NCBI RefSeq assembly: GCF_039535235.1
Contig: NZ_BAAAWU010000001.1
Span: forward strand, 3,968,001 to 4,032,000
DNA length: 64,000 nt
Source: Streptomyces roseoviridis
GTDB taxonomy: Bacteria > Actinomycetota > Actinomycetes > Streptomycetales > Streptomycetaceae
Direction: 5' to 3'
The notes beneath the pieces are model-generated. The model was not told the DNA's origin and did no database searches. It worked only from the letters and a program-made list of their open reading frames with translations. Shown here one piece after another: positions 39,442 through 47,749 of this stretch. How positions within the stretch are numbered: the stretch's first letter is position 1; each line of letters opens with the position of its first letter. The position numbers and the translations under genes were made by a program.

Positions 39442-42393
39442 ATGCCCACCGCACCCCACCCCCAGAGCACCGACGAGCTGTACCAGGCGCTGCGCGAGAA
39501 CGACCAGCGCCCCTACGGCCGCGCCCGCACCATCACCGCCGAGGAACTGGTCGAGGCCGCCGAGCAGTTCCAGGAGACCGTCCCGCTCGTCCACGCCCTC
39601 CTCGAACTCCAGGACGCGTACACCTACGGCGCCGAACCCCGCAAGTCCCCCGTCGTCTTCGCCCGCCTGCTCACCCTCTTCGACGAGCAGCCCGACGCCT
39701 TCGACGAGCGGCTGCGCCACCAGATCTTCTGGCGGTTCAAGTGGGTGGCGAGCGCGCTGATCGCCCTTCCCGAGGTGCCCCTGACCAGCCTGCGCCAGTG
39801 GCTGACGGAGATGCGCGACCGGTACGAGAAGGCCGGACTCGGCCTCCAGCCCTACTACGCCCAGGCGTACCAGCTCGCCGCCCACGTCGGCGAGGACACC
39901 ACGCTCGCCTACGAGCTGTGGGCGGGCCGCACCCGCACCCCGCTGAGCGACTGCGAGGCGTGCGAGACCTGCCGCCGCGCCCGCCACCACCTCGTGGCGG
40001 GCGACGACGAGCGGGCCCTGCGCGCCTGGGAGCCGGTCCTGGCCGGCCAGGAGTCCTGCAAGGAGGAGCCCGCCCGCTCCGTCTCGTACGCGCTGCTGCC
40101 CCTGCTGCGCACCGGCCGCACCGAGCAGGCCCGCGAGATGCACCTCGCCGGCTACCGCGCCTGCCGCCGCGACCCCTCCATGTCCGGAGAGGTCAGCCGG
40201 CACCTGGAGTTCTGCGCGCTCACCGGCAACGAGGCACGCGGCCTGGAACTGCTCGCCGAGAACCGCGGCCTGTTCGACGAGGTCGACTCGCCGCTGTCCC
40301 AGCTCACCTTCCTCACCGGCGTGGAGGTCCTCCTCCAGCGCGTCGAGCTCCTCGGCCACGGCGACCTGCCCGCCGCCGGATACGCGGGCCGCACCTGGAC
40401 GGTGGCCGGCCTGCGCGCCGAGATCCGCGGCCGCGCCGACGACCTCGCGGCCCGCTTCGACGCCCGCAACGGCACCACGGCCCACACCGACCGCCGCCGG
40501 ACCCGCCTCGCCCAGGCCCCGCTCCTCGACGCGCTGGAACTGACCCTGCGCCCCCGCCGCCTCGACGAGACCGCGCCCGCCGCTCCGGTCGCCGCGCCCC
40601 CGTCCCGTCCCGCCACCGAGGTGCCCGAGACGCTGCCCGAACTCGTCCTGCGGGCCCGCGCCCTGGAGGAACAGGGACACCCGGACGCCCAGGGGTGCTG
40701 GGCCCGGCTGCGGACGCTCGTCACCGCGCGCGACTACTCCCACCCCGACGACCCGGCCGTGGGCCCGCTCGTACGGCTGCGCGCGGACCTCCTGGACGAC
40801 GAGGCGGGCCGGGCCGGCGAGAAGGAGCGGCACGCCGAGTCCGCCGACCTCTACGAGGAGGCCGCGGCCCTCTACGACGACGCCGGCCTGCCCGGACACG
40901 CCGCGCTCGCCCGCGCCTGCGGCCTGCTCGCCGGAGTCGAGGCCGCCGCGGGAGACGGGCCCGCGGGCGCGGACGGGGCCGAGGCCAGGGCCGCCGCGCT
41001 GACCGCCGTCCACGGGCGGATCACCCGCCTCCAGGAGGAGACCCCCGGCCTCGCCCCGTACCAGGAGGCCCGCCTGCTGCGGCTGCGGGTGACCGCGCTC
41101 GCCCTGCGCCTGCAGACCTCGGTCACCGAGGAGAACGTCGCGGCGGTCCTCGCCGAGGTGGACCTGCTGCACGCCTTCGCCACCCGGCACGACGTCATCG
41201 GGCAGATCTCCGGCGCCCTGCGGATGCGCGCCAGCACGTACGCCATCTCCGGCGACCTGCCCGCCGCGCTCACCGAGACCGACGCCCTGCTCGACCGGCT
41301 GAGGACGCACGGCCCCGCCTGGCACCTGCCCCACGTGCTCGGGCTGCGCGGCCGGCTCCAGCTCGCCCTGCACGACGCGGAGGCCGCGTACGCGGAGCTG
41401 ACCGAGGGCCTGCGGCTGGCCGCCGACTGGCCCGCCGACGCCTTCGACCTCGGCCGTCTCCACGGCGATCTCGCCGAGGCGTGCATGCACCTGGGCCGCC
41501 CCGAGGAGGCGCTGCGGCAGCTGACGCGGTCGGCGGAGACGGAGCTGCGCCACGGCAACCGCACCGACGCCTTCTGCGCCTACAGCAACGCGGCCCAGCT
41601 CAGCCTCGACCTCGGGCGCGTCGAGGACTGCATCGCCCTGCTCGACTCCCTGCTGGCCGAACCGGACGTCGTCGCCGGTGAGATGGACGACCGGCTCGTC
41701 GCCCAGCTGCGGCTGACCCGCGCCCGCGCGCTGCACGCGGGCGAAGACCTCAAGGCCGCCACGGCGGAGTTCGTGGCCCTCGCGGGAGAGTCGGCCGACT
41801 GGGACGACGACCCGGGCAGCCACGCCATGATCGCCTCGGAGACGGCCGTGCTCCTCGGCGAATCCGGCGAGTTCGCCCAGGCCCGCGCGGCCGTGGACCG
41901 GGCGCTCGCCGCCCACGCGAAGTCCCCGCGCTACGGGCAGCTCAGCAGCTGCCTGCGCGAACTCGCCCGCCTCCAGGCCCAGCAGGAGGGCGCCGACGGC
42001 CTGCCCGACGCCCTCGCCTTCCTCGCCGACGCCGGCAAGGTCGCCGACGAGGCCCGCGCCGCCGGATACGAGGCCCAGGGCCGCTCCCTGGACACCGCAC
42101 TGGCCTACGAGTACGGCAGGGTGCACGCCCACGCCGGCGCGTACGAGGACGCCGTGACCGCCCTGGAGAAGGCCATGGACCTGCTCGGAGAGCCGGGCGC
42201 GGACGAGGACCTGGCCGGCGAGTGGGCCGAGTGCGTCCGCCTCGCGAGCGCCGTGGAGGGCATCTACCTGGAGCGCCCCGCCCCGGCCCTGGCCCGCCTC
42301 GACGCGGCGGTCACCCGGCTGGCCGCCCACGGCCACACCGAGCTGACCGAGCCGCTGGCCTCCCTGGCGGCCGGGCTGCGCGACGAGCACTGA
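39442..42393 (+). CDS. Large TPR-repeat protein paired with the HSP90-like gene
   Basis: 983 residues, soluble, almost entirely helical. The C-terminal 550 residues are tetratricopeptide-type repeats (for example ADLYEEAAALYDDAGLPGHA, LHGDLAEACMHLGRPEEALR, DAVTALEKAMDLLGEPGA). The N-terminal 380 residues are a helical domain with a CxxCxxC cluster (SDCEACETCRRARHH, Cys 171, 174 and 177) and a further Cys at 206, possibly a zinc or redox site. A Pro/Ala linker around residue 380 joins the halves. No HTH, nuclease, protease or TIR motif is visible. TPR proteins are classic HSP90 co-chaperones in eukaryotes; here the partnership is inferred only from adjacency. Confidence 0.75.
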   Translation: MPTAPHPQSTDELYQALRENDQRPYGRARTITAEELVEAAEQFQETVPLVHALLELQDAYTYGAEPRKSPVVFARLLTLFDEQPDAFDERLRHQIFWRFKWVASALIALPEVPLTSLRQWLTEMRDRYEKAGLGLQPYYAQAYQLAAHVGEDTTLAYELWAGRTRTPLSDCEACETCRRARHHLVAGDDERALRAWEPVLAGQESCKEEPARSVSYALLPLLRTGRTEQAREMHLAGYRACRRDPSMSGEVSRHLEFCALTGNEARGLELLAENRGLFDEVDSPLSQLTFLTGVEVLLQRVELLGHGDLPAAGYAGRTWTVAGLRAEIRGRADDLAARFDARNGTTAHTDRRRTRLAQAPLLDALELTLRPRRLDETAPAAPVAAPPSRPATEVPETLPELVLRARALEEQGHPDAQGCWARLRTLVTARDYSHPDDPAVGPLVRLRADLLDDEAGRAGEKERHAESADLYEEAAALYDDAGLPGHAALARACGLLAGVEAAAGDGPAGADGAEARAAALTAVHGRITRLQEETPGLAPYQEARLLRLRVTALALRLQTSVTEENVAAVLAEVDLLHAFATRHDVIGQISGALRMRASTYAISGDLPAALTETDALLDRLRTHGPAWHLPHVLGLRGRLQLALHDAEAAYAELTEGLRLAADWPADAFDLGRLHGDLAEACMHLGRPEEALRQLTRSAETELRHGNRTDAFCAYSNAAQLSLDLGRVEDCIALLDSLLAEPDVVAGEMDDRLVAQLRLTRARALHAGEDLKAATAEFVALAGESADWDDDPGSHAMIASETAVLLGESGEFAQARAAVDRALAAHAKSPRYGQLSSCLRELARLQAQQEGADGLPDALAFLADAGKVADEARAAGYEAQGRSLDTALAYEYGRVHAHAGAYEDAVTALEKAMDLLGEPGADEDLAGEWAECVRLASAVEGIYLERPAPALARLDAAVTRLAAHGHTELTEPLASLAAGLRDEH

Positions 42394-42401
42394 CACGCCG
42401 G

Positions 42402-42431
42402 ACCGGGGCCCGTCGCCGGGCGGGCCCCGGT
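42402..42431. terminator. Bidirectional terminator, TPR gene and Ser/Thr kinase
   Basis: Perfect 11-base arms ACCGGGGCCCG (42402-42412) and CGGGCCCCGGT (42421-42431), 8-base loop, between convergent stops. Confidence 0.85.
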
Positions 42432-42506
42432 GGTGGTGCGCGAGGGGCCCTCGGGGGTGTCTGGCGGCGCCCCTGGGGTCTTCTTTCGAATCAGGCCGGA
42501 AAGGCC

Positions 42507-44372
42507 CTAGTCGCGGACGTACTCGCCCGGCTCCCCGTCCGCCGACATCCCGTACAGGTGCAGGAGTTCCTTGCCCTGGTAGCGGACGATGCGGAAGTTG
42601 CCGGAGCCGTTCTCGACGCAGTCCGGGTCCCAGACGTCCGGGTCCCGGGTCTCCGGGCCGATGACGAGGAGGGAGCCCGCGCCCGCGACGACGGCCGTGG
42701 AGGCGCACGTGATGTCCTCGGCCGTCGGGTTGCCCTCGTTGTCGGTGCGCGGATAGGACTGCTCGAAACGCACCAGGGGCGCGCCGACCGGCCCCTGGTT
42801 GATGGTGACCCGGTAGACGTAGCGGTCGACCATGTCCGGCGGAACCGCGTGCAGCGGGGTCTGCTTCCAGGAGCCGACGAGGGCGGCGGGGACGACGTCC
42901 GCGCCGGCCTTGACCCGCTGGAAGGTGCTCTTCGCGACGCCGGAGGTCCACTCGACGACGTCGGTGGACCGCAGCCGGAGGGTCTGCCGGGCGGCGGGGG
43001 TGCAGCGCTGCGCGGGGACGCTCTCGGTGATCTCGGCCTCGCCGAGGACCAGTTCGCTGTCGGTGGCGGACAGCAGCACCGCCCGGCCGATGCAGAGCCG
43101 TTCCCCGGTGACATGGGTGTAGACGGCCGTCCTGGCCCCCGCGGGGCCCTGGGAGATCTCGATCCGGCTGGTCTCGTACGGGTTGTTCGCCGTGCCCCGC
43201 AGGACGCCCTCCCAGGCGCCGAGGAACGCGTCCGGGACGATCCCGGCGGCCGGCCGGGCCGACGCCGCACCGGTGGTGCCGCCCGCCGTGCCGTTCCGCC
43301 CGTCGTCGCCCCGGGCGAAGGCGCCGAACAGGCCGGGCCCGTACACGTACGCCAGCCCCGCCGCGGCCGCCACGGCGAGGGCGGTGACGGCGGCCAGGAG
43401 GCCCCCGCGGCGGCGCGGGGCGGCCGCGCGGGCCTGCGGCAGCGGTGTCGCGGGCGTGGGGTCGCCGGCCTCGGCGGGTGCGCCGTCCTCGGCCTCCAGG
43501 AGCCGGGCGGCGTGGCGGCCGAGGCGGGCGAGGACGTCGGCGGGCAGCCACGGGTCGGTCACCCGGAGGGTGTCGGCCAGCTCGGTGGCCGAGGGCCGCG
43601 CGGCCGGGTCCTTGGCGAGGCAGGCCCGGATCAGACCGGCGAGCTCGGGGGCCAGCCCGGCCAGGTCGGGCTCGTCGTGGGCGATGCGGAACATCGTCGC
43701 GTGGACTCCGCTGTCGGACCCGCCGAACGGGGAACGGCCGGTCGCCGCGTACGCCAGGACCGAGCCCAGGCAGAACACGTCCGATGCGGGCGTCAGCTTC
43801 TCGCCGCGCACCTGCTCGGGGGACATGAAGCCGGGCGAGCCGACGACCGCGCCGGTGCTGGTGAGACCCCCGTCGGTGACGGTGTCGACGGCGCGGGCGA
43901 TGCCGAAGTCGATGATCTGCGGGCCGTCGACGGTCAGCAGCACGTTGGACGGCTTCAGGTCGCGGTGGACCAGGCCCGAGGCGTGGATGTGGCTGAGGGC
44001 GCGGGCGAGACCGGCGGCGAGGGTGCGCACGCTGGCGGGCGGCAGCGGCCCGTACTCGTCGTGGACCACGGTGCGCAGGAACGGGCCCGGGACGTATCCG
44101 ACGGCGACCCAGGGGAGTTCGGCGTCGGTGTCCGCGCCGAGGACGGGCGCGGTGCCGGTGCCGCCGACCCTTTCCAGGGCGGCGACCTCGCGGGCGAACC
44201 TGCGCCGGAACTCGTCCTGGGCGGCCAGCTCCGGGTGCACGACCTTCACGGCGACGGCACGTCCGCCCGCCGACCGGGCCAGGTACACCCGGCCCATGCC
44301 GCCCACGCCGAGCCGGCCGAGCAGCCGGAACGGACCGATGGTGACCGGGTCTTCCGCGTTCAAGGGATCCAC
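42507..44372 (-). CDS. Membrane Ser/Thr protein kinase with sensor domain
   Basis: About 621 residues from a GTG at 44372. The kinase domain (residues 10-270) is complete: GRLGVGGMGRVYLA, the VAVKVVHPE lysine, HRDLKPSNVLL, IIDFGIAR, GSPGFMSPEQ and SDVFCLGSVLAYAATG. A Pro-rich linker leads to one span (LLAAVTALAVAAAAGLAYVYG). The extracellular part of about 250 residues holds two similar beta-rich modules (FLGAWEGVLRG... and ALVGSWKQTPL...), each with cysteines, so it looks like a duplicated ligand-binding domain. The gene follows the PstS-like gene on the same strand. Confidence 0.9.
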   Translation of the reverse strand: MDPLNAEDPVTIGPFRLLGRLGVGGMGRVYLARSAGGRAVAVKVVHPELAAQDEFRRRFAREVAALERVGGTGTAPVLGADTDAELPWVAVGYVPGPFLRTVVHDEYGPLPPASVRTLAAGLARALSHIHASGLVHRDLKPSNVLLTVDGPQIIDFGIARAVDTVTDGGLTSTGAVVGSPGFMSPEQVRGEKLTPASDVFCLGSVLAYAATGRSPFGGSDSGVHATMFRIAHDEPDLAGLAPELAGLIRACLAKDPAARPSATELADTLRVTDPWLPADVLARLGRHAARLLEAEDGAPAEAGDPTPATPLPQARAAAPRRRGGLLAAVTALAVAAAAGLAYVYGPGLFGAFARGDDGRNGTAGGTTGAASARPAAGIVPDAFLGAWEGVLRGTANNPYETSRIEISQGPAGARTAVYTHVTGERLCIGRAVLLSATDSELVLGEAEITESVPAQRCTPAARQTLRLRSTDVVEWTSGVAKSTFQRVKAGADVVPAALVGSWKQTPLHAVPPDMVDRYVYRVTINQGPVGAPLVRFEQSYPRTDNEGNPTAEDITCASTAVVAGAGSLLVIGPETRDPDVWDPDCVENGSGNFRIVRYQGKELLHLYGMSADGEPGEYVRD

Positions 44373-44443
44373 GTCGCTAGAGGATGCCAGACGCGCTCGC
44401 GGGCGGTGCCGGGCGTTCGGTGACCGGCCGCCGCGAGGGCGTC

Positions 44444-45934
44444 TCATCCTTCGCCGCAGATCCTCAGGCCCTTCGGGGTGGAGCAGGGAAGGTGGCCGTG
44501 GGTGGAGATGACGGCCTGGCCGCCGCCGCGGCTGAGGTAGGTGAGGAAACTGGAGGTCAGCGAGTCGGCGGGCGGCTGGCCCCAGGTGTAGGCGTAGGTG
44601 ATCTCCCGGAACGGGTAGGGGGACGCGCCGATCTCGTCGAGGGCGGGCCGGCGGCCGTCGACGGCGATCCGGTGCAGGCCCGCGAGGCCGGTGCCGGAAC
44701 GCAGCTCGGTGTAGCCGAGGGCGCCGGGCAGGGCGGCGACGGTGGACAGGACCTGCTCGGTGCTGTCGAGTTCGCAGCGCACCACCCGGGCCTCGGGGTC
44801 GTCCTTGTGGGCGCAGTCGCGGGAGGAGTGGGCGGGTTCGTTGCGGCCGAGGACCCGGCGCTGGAAGACCTCCCGGGTACCGGAGTTGGCGTCGCGGCTG
44901 ACCAGCCGGACGGGCAGGTCGGGGCCGCCGAGCCGGCGCCAGTTGTCGGTCTCGCCGCGGTAGAGGCGGCGGATCTGGTCCAGGGTGAGGTTCTCCAGGG
45001 GGACGTCGTCGTTGAGGACGAGGGTGTAGAGGGAGACGGCGACCATGTGTTCGCGCAGCTGCGGGTGGCCGCCGGGCTTCCGGCCGTCGGAGAGGGCGAT
45101 GAGGGCGGGGGAGCCGTCGGCGGTCCGGGCGCCCTCGGCGGCGAGCCGGCGGATGCCGGCGGCGGAGCCGTGGGCGTCGACGACGACGCTCGCGCCGTCG
45201 CAGTCCTTCTCGTACTGCCGGGCGAGCTCGCGGACGACGGGGGCGAAGGCGGTGGATCCGGTGACGGTGAGGGTTCCCCGGGCGCAGCCCATGGGCGGCG
45301 GGGTGTCGTCGCGGACCACGATGATCGAGGCGAGGGCGACGACGCAGGCGGTGAGGGTGACGGTGACGGCGCGGGCGGCGCGGCTGAAGACGGGCGTCTT
45401 GTCGTCGACGGTGGTGCTGTGGTTGACGTGGATGTCGCCGTCGCGGATCTCGCCCGTGACGGTGACGGGGCTGCCGACGGGCCCGCCGGTGAGCAGGGCG
45501 AGCAGTTTGACGTACTGGCCGCGGTTGAGCGGCACCCGGGGCAGCCTGATCTCGGAGCCGTGCCGGCCGAGCGCGGCGGTGCCGGACGGGGTGTGGGTGA
45601 GGGCGGCGGCCCGGACCGTCCGGCCGGTGAAGGAGACCGTCAGTCCGTGGGTCTCGCCGTGGTAGTCCTCCCGGCCGATCGAGACGCCGCCGTCGTTCTC
45701 GATCCGCAGCAGGACGAGCGTGGCGTCCGCCATGTTCGGTTGCTCGTTGAACAGTCCCAGGCGGGCGTCGTCCCGTTCACCCACCGGGGTGTCCAGCTGC
45801 ACCCGGTATCCGATCCGCTTGCGGCGCGGTATCCGCCGCTCGATCACGAGCGAGGCGAGGGTGACGGCCACACCGAGCAGCGCGGTGAGGACGGCGATGA
45901 CGTTCTCGGGGCTGACCCAGTCCACGGACGCCAC
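44444..45934 (-). CDS. Membrane-anchored protein with PstS-like binding domain
   Basis: About 496 residues from a GTG at 45934; other GTG starts are possible. One span lies at the extreme N-terminus (NVIAVLTALLGVAVTLASLV), then a domain of about 150 residues (YRVQLDTPVGERDDARLGLF) and a second span (VTVTLTACVVALASIIVV). The C-terminal 270 residues are a PstS-type periplasmic-binding domain: GTLTVTGSTAFAPVV, VVVDAHGSAAGIRRL, LTLDQIRRLYRGETDNW, VSRDANSGTREVFQRRVLG and GALGYTELR. There is no pst permease or phoU nearby, so this is not a standard phosphate importer. It is 71 bp upstream of the kinase gene, suggesting a sensing pair. Confidence 0.75.
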   Translation of the reverse strand: MASVDWVSPENVIAVLTALLGVAVTLASLVIERRIPRRKRIGYRVQLDTPVGERDDARLGLFNEQPNMADATLVLLRIENDGGVSIGREDYHGETHGLTVSFTGRTVRAAALTHTPSGTAALGRHGSEIRLPRVPLNRGQYVKLLALLTGGPVGSPVTVTGEIRDGDIHVNHSTTVDDKTPVFSRAARAVTVTLTACVVALASIIVVRDDTPPPMGCARGTLTVTGSTAFAPVVRELARQYEKDCDGASVVVDAHGSAAGIRRLAAEGARTADGSPALIALSDGRKPGGHPQLREHMVAVSLYTLVLNDDVPLENLTLDQIRRLYRGETDNWRRLGGPDLPVRLVSRDANSGTREVFQRRVLGRNEPAHSSRDCAHKDDPEARVVRCELDSTEQVLSTVAALPGALGYTELRSGTGLAGLHRIAVDGRRPALDEIGASPYPFREITYAYTWGQPPADSLTSSFLTYLSRGGGQAVISTHGHLPCSTPKGLRICGEG

Positions 45935-46071
45935 CGTACGGACGTGTGTGCGGCTCCGGTGGGGGAGCCCGCGTACCGCCACCTGGAGTTCCGCCTTCCG
46001 TCATCTGTTGCCGGGGGTGGCGGGCGTGGGTCTAATGGCGACGAGGGGGCCTTCCGCAGGAGGAGAACCCC

Positions 46072-47025
46072 ATGCGTGTCGTCGAAGTGAGCGAGTACGG
46101 CGGACCCGAGGTGCTGAGGATGGCCCGCCGCCCCGAGCCCGAGGCCGGTGACGTGCCGGGCCGGGTGCGGGTGAGGCTGAAGGCGGCCGGTGTGACCGTC
46201 GCGGACCTGAGGATCCGCGCGGGCCTGTACGTCCACGAGACGGGCGACCTGCGGCCGCCGTTCGTCCTGGGCACGGACTTCGCCGGCCGGCTGCTCGACC
46301 CGGCCCCCGGCCCCGAGGGCGGCCTCCCGGCCGGCACCCGGGTGGCGGGCTTCCGGCCCTGGCTCCAGGAGCTGAGCGGCGAGGGCACCTACGCGGAGGT
46401 CATCCAGGTCGACCCCGCCTGGCTGGCGCCCGTCCCGGACGACGTGGACTTCACGGCGGCCGCCTCCGTCCCGCTCGCCGCCGTCACCGCCCGCCAGGCC
46501 CTGGACCGGCTCCGGCTCCCGGCCGGGTCGACGCTGCTGGTCACGGGCGCCAGCGGGGTGGTCGGACGCTTCGCCGTCCAGTTCGCGGCGGCGGCCGGCC
46601 TGGAGGTGGTGGCCGTCTCCTACGAGGGCGACGAGAGCGAGCTGAAGGTCCTCGGCGCCAAGCACTGCGTGACCCGCGGCGAACCGGCGGAGGTGCTCAC
46701 CAGGGTCCTCGATCACGCCCCCGAACGCGTGCACGCCGTCTTCGACGGGGCCCTGACCGGCCCGCCGATGCTCGCCGCGGTGAAGGACGGCGGCGTCTTC
46801 CTCGCCCTCGCCCCGGACCGCGCGCCGGCCGCCGAGCGGGAGATCCGCGTGGAGACCGCCCTCGCGACCCCCGACGCCCGTGCCCTGAAGGAGATCCTCC
46901 AGCAGGTGGCGGACCGGCAGCTCATCACCCGAGTGGCCGACGTCATGCCCCTGGAAGAGGCCGCCGAGGCCCACCGCCGCGCGGAATCGGGCCACCGGCC
47001 CGGCCGGATCATCCTGATGATCTGA
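46072..47025 (+). CDS. Zinc-less MDR-type quinone oxidoreductase
   Basis: 317 residues. GroES-like N-terminal fold with VSEYGGPEVLRMARRPEPEA, LGTDFAGRLLDPAPG, then the Rossmann domain STLLVTGASGVVGRFAVQFA (the ASGGVG-type loop of NADPH quinone reductases) and the C-terminal VADVMPLEEAAEAHRRAESG. No structural or catalytic zinc ligands are present, as in quinone reductases and enoyl reductases. An AGGAGAA site precedes the ATG. It is flanked by convergent and divergent genes and stands alone. Confidence 0.88.
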   Translation: MRVVEVSEYGGPEVLRMARRPEPEAGDVPGRVRVRLKAAGVTVADLRIRAGLYVHETGDLRPPFVLGTDFAGRLLDPAPGPEGGLPAGTRVAGFRPWLQELSGEGTYAEVIQVDPAWLAPVPDDVDFTAAASVPLAAVTARQALDRLRLPAGSTLLVTGASGVVGRFAVQFAAAAGLEVVAVSYEGDESELKVLGAKHCVTRGEPAEVLTRVLDHAPERVHAVFDGALTGPPMLAAVKDGGVFLALAPDRAPAAEREIRVETALATPDARALKEILQQVADRQLITRVADVMPLEEAAEAHRRAESGHRPGRIILMI

Positions 47026-47053
47026 GATCCGGCCGGAGCGGGGGCCGCCGGGG

Positions 47054-47600
47054 TCACTTTGCGAAGTAACCCTGCACGTCGGCGATGAGGTCCGTCGTGC
47101 CGGCGTGGTTGTAGAACGTCACCTTTCCGTCCTTCACCGGGACGGTGACGAGGTTGGGCACGGTCGCCCCGGCGGGCACGTTCAGGTGGGACGCGCCGGG
47201 GCGGGCGGTGCCGTAGGGGTACGCGGTGACGTACGTGGGCGCCGTGGTGTTGGTGGCGGTCACGTTGAGCACGACCGCCGTGACGTCGATGCCCGAGACA
47301 CCCGACCGCCCCGCGACGGGCAGCGTCACCGTACGTCCGGGGCCGACCTTGGCCTTGACCACGCCCGTCCCGTTACGGGTGTCCATGAGCCGGGCCGGGA
47401 CCAGCGGCTCGTACCGCGATCCGGGGCCGTCCACGTAGTACCCCTGCACGTCGGCGAGGAGATCGACGGCGCCGGCGTGGTTGTACAGATAGACCTCGCC
47501 GTTGGGTGACGACGTAGCCGTCGCCGAGCAGGGCCTCGTCCGGCGGCACGGTCACCGAGGACTTCGCCGTAGTCGTAGACGCCGGCCTGCCCATATGCGA
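47054..47600 (-). pseudogene. Fragment of a secreted repeat-domain protein
   Basis: The last 131 codons (47054-47449) encode a recognisable Streptomyces exoprotein module: ARLMDTRNGTGVVKAKVGPG, GIDVTAVVLNVTATNTTAP and the ending DLIADVQGYFAK. The same module recurs upstream in the same frame as EVYLYNHAGAVDLLADVQGY, but this reads from another frame further up (SVTVPPDEALLGDGYVVT). No signal peptide or complete start is found before the chitinase promoter region. It looks like the 3' remnant of a larger secreted protein, broken by deletion and at least one frameshift near 47500. Confidence 0.65.
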
Positions 47601-47680
47601 ACCGGTTCAAGAATGGGCCGTCAGTGTCGCGCGCTCCGCCTGAGCGGAAAAGTGCGGCCTCGTTCGGACCGGTTCGGTCC

Positions 47681-47708
47681 GGTCCAGACCATTGACAGGT
47701 CCAGACCA
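47681..47708 (+). promoter_or_regulatory. Chitinase promoter with paired direct repeat
   Basis: GGTCCAGACCA occurs at 47681-47691 and 47698-47708, flanking TTGACA at 47692-47697. This matches the direct repeat known from Streptomyces chitinase promoters, which mediates chitin induction and glucose repression. A weak TGTGCT -10 lies at 47716-47721, and GGAAGGA precedes the ATG at 47750 by 7 bases. Confidence 0.85.
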
Positions 47709-47749
47709 ATCGCGCTGTGCTTGCCTTCCCCCACCGGAAGGACGAGCGC

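Noticed and set aside
37501..42393. Open plus-strand frame of 1630 codons
   Set aside because: Only the part after 39442 is real (the TPR protein). The earlier part is an Arg/Pro-rich out-of-frame reading of the HSP90 gene.
44444..45934. High-affinity phosphate ABC importer
   Set aside because: No pstC, pstA, pstB or phoU genes; the binding domain is membrane-tethered and linked to a kinase gene.
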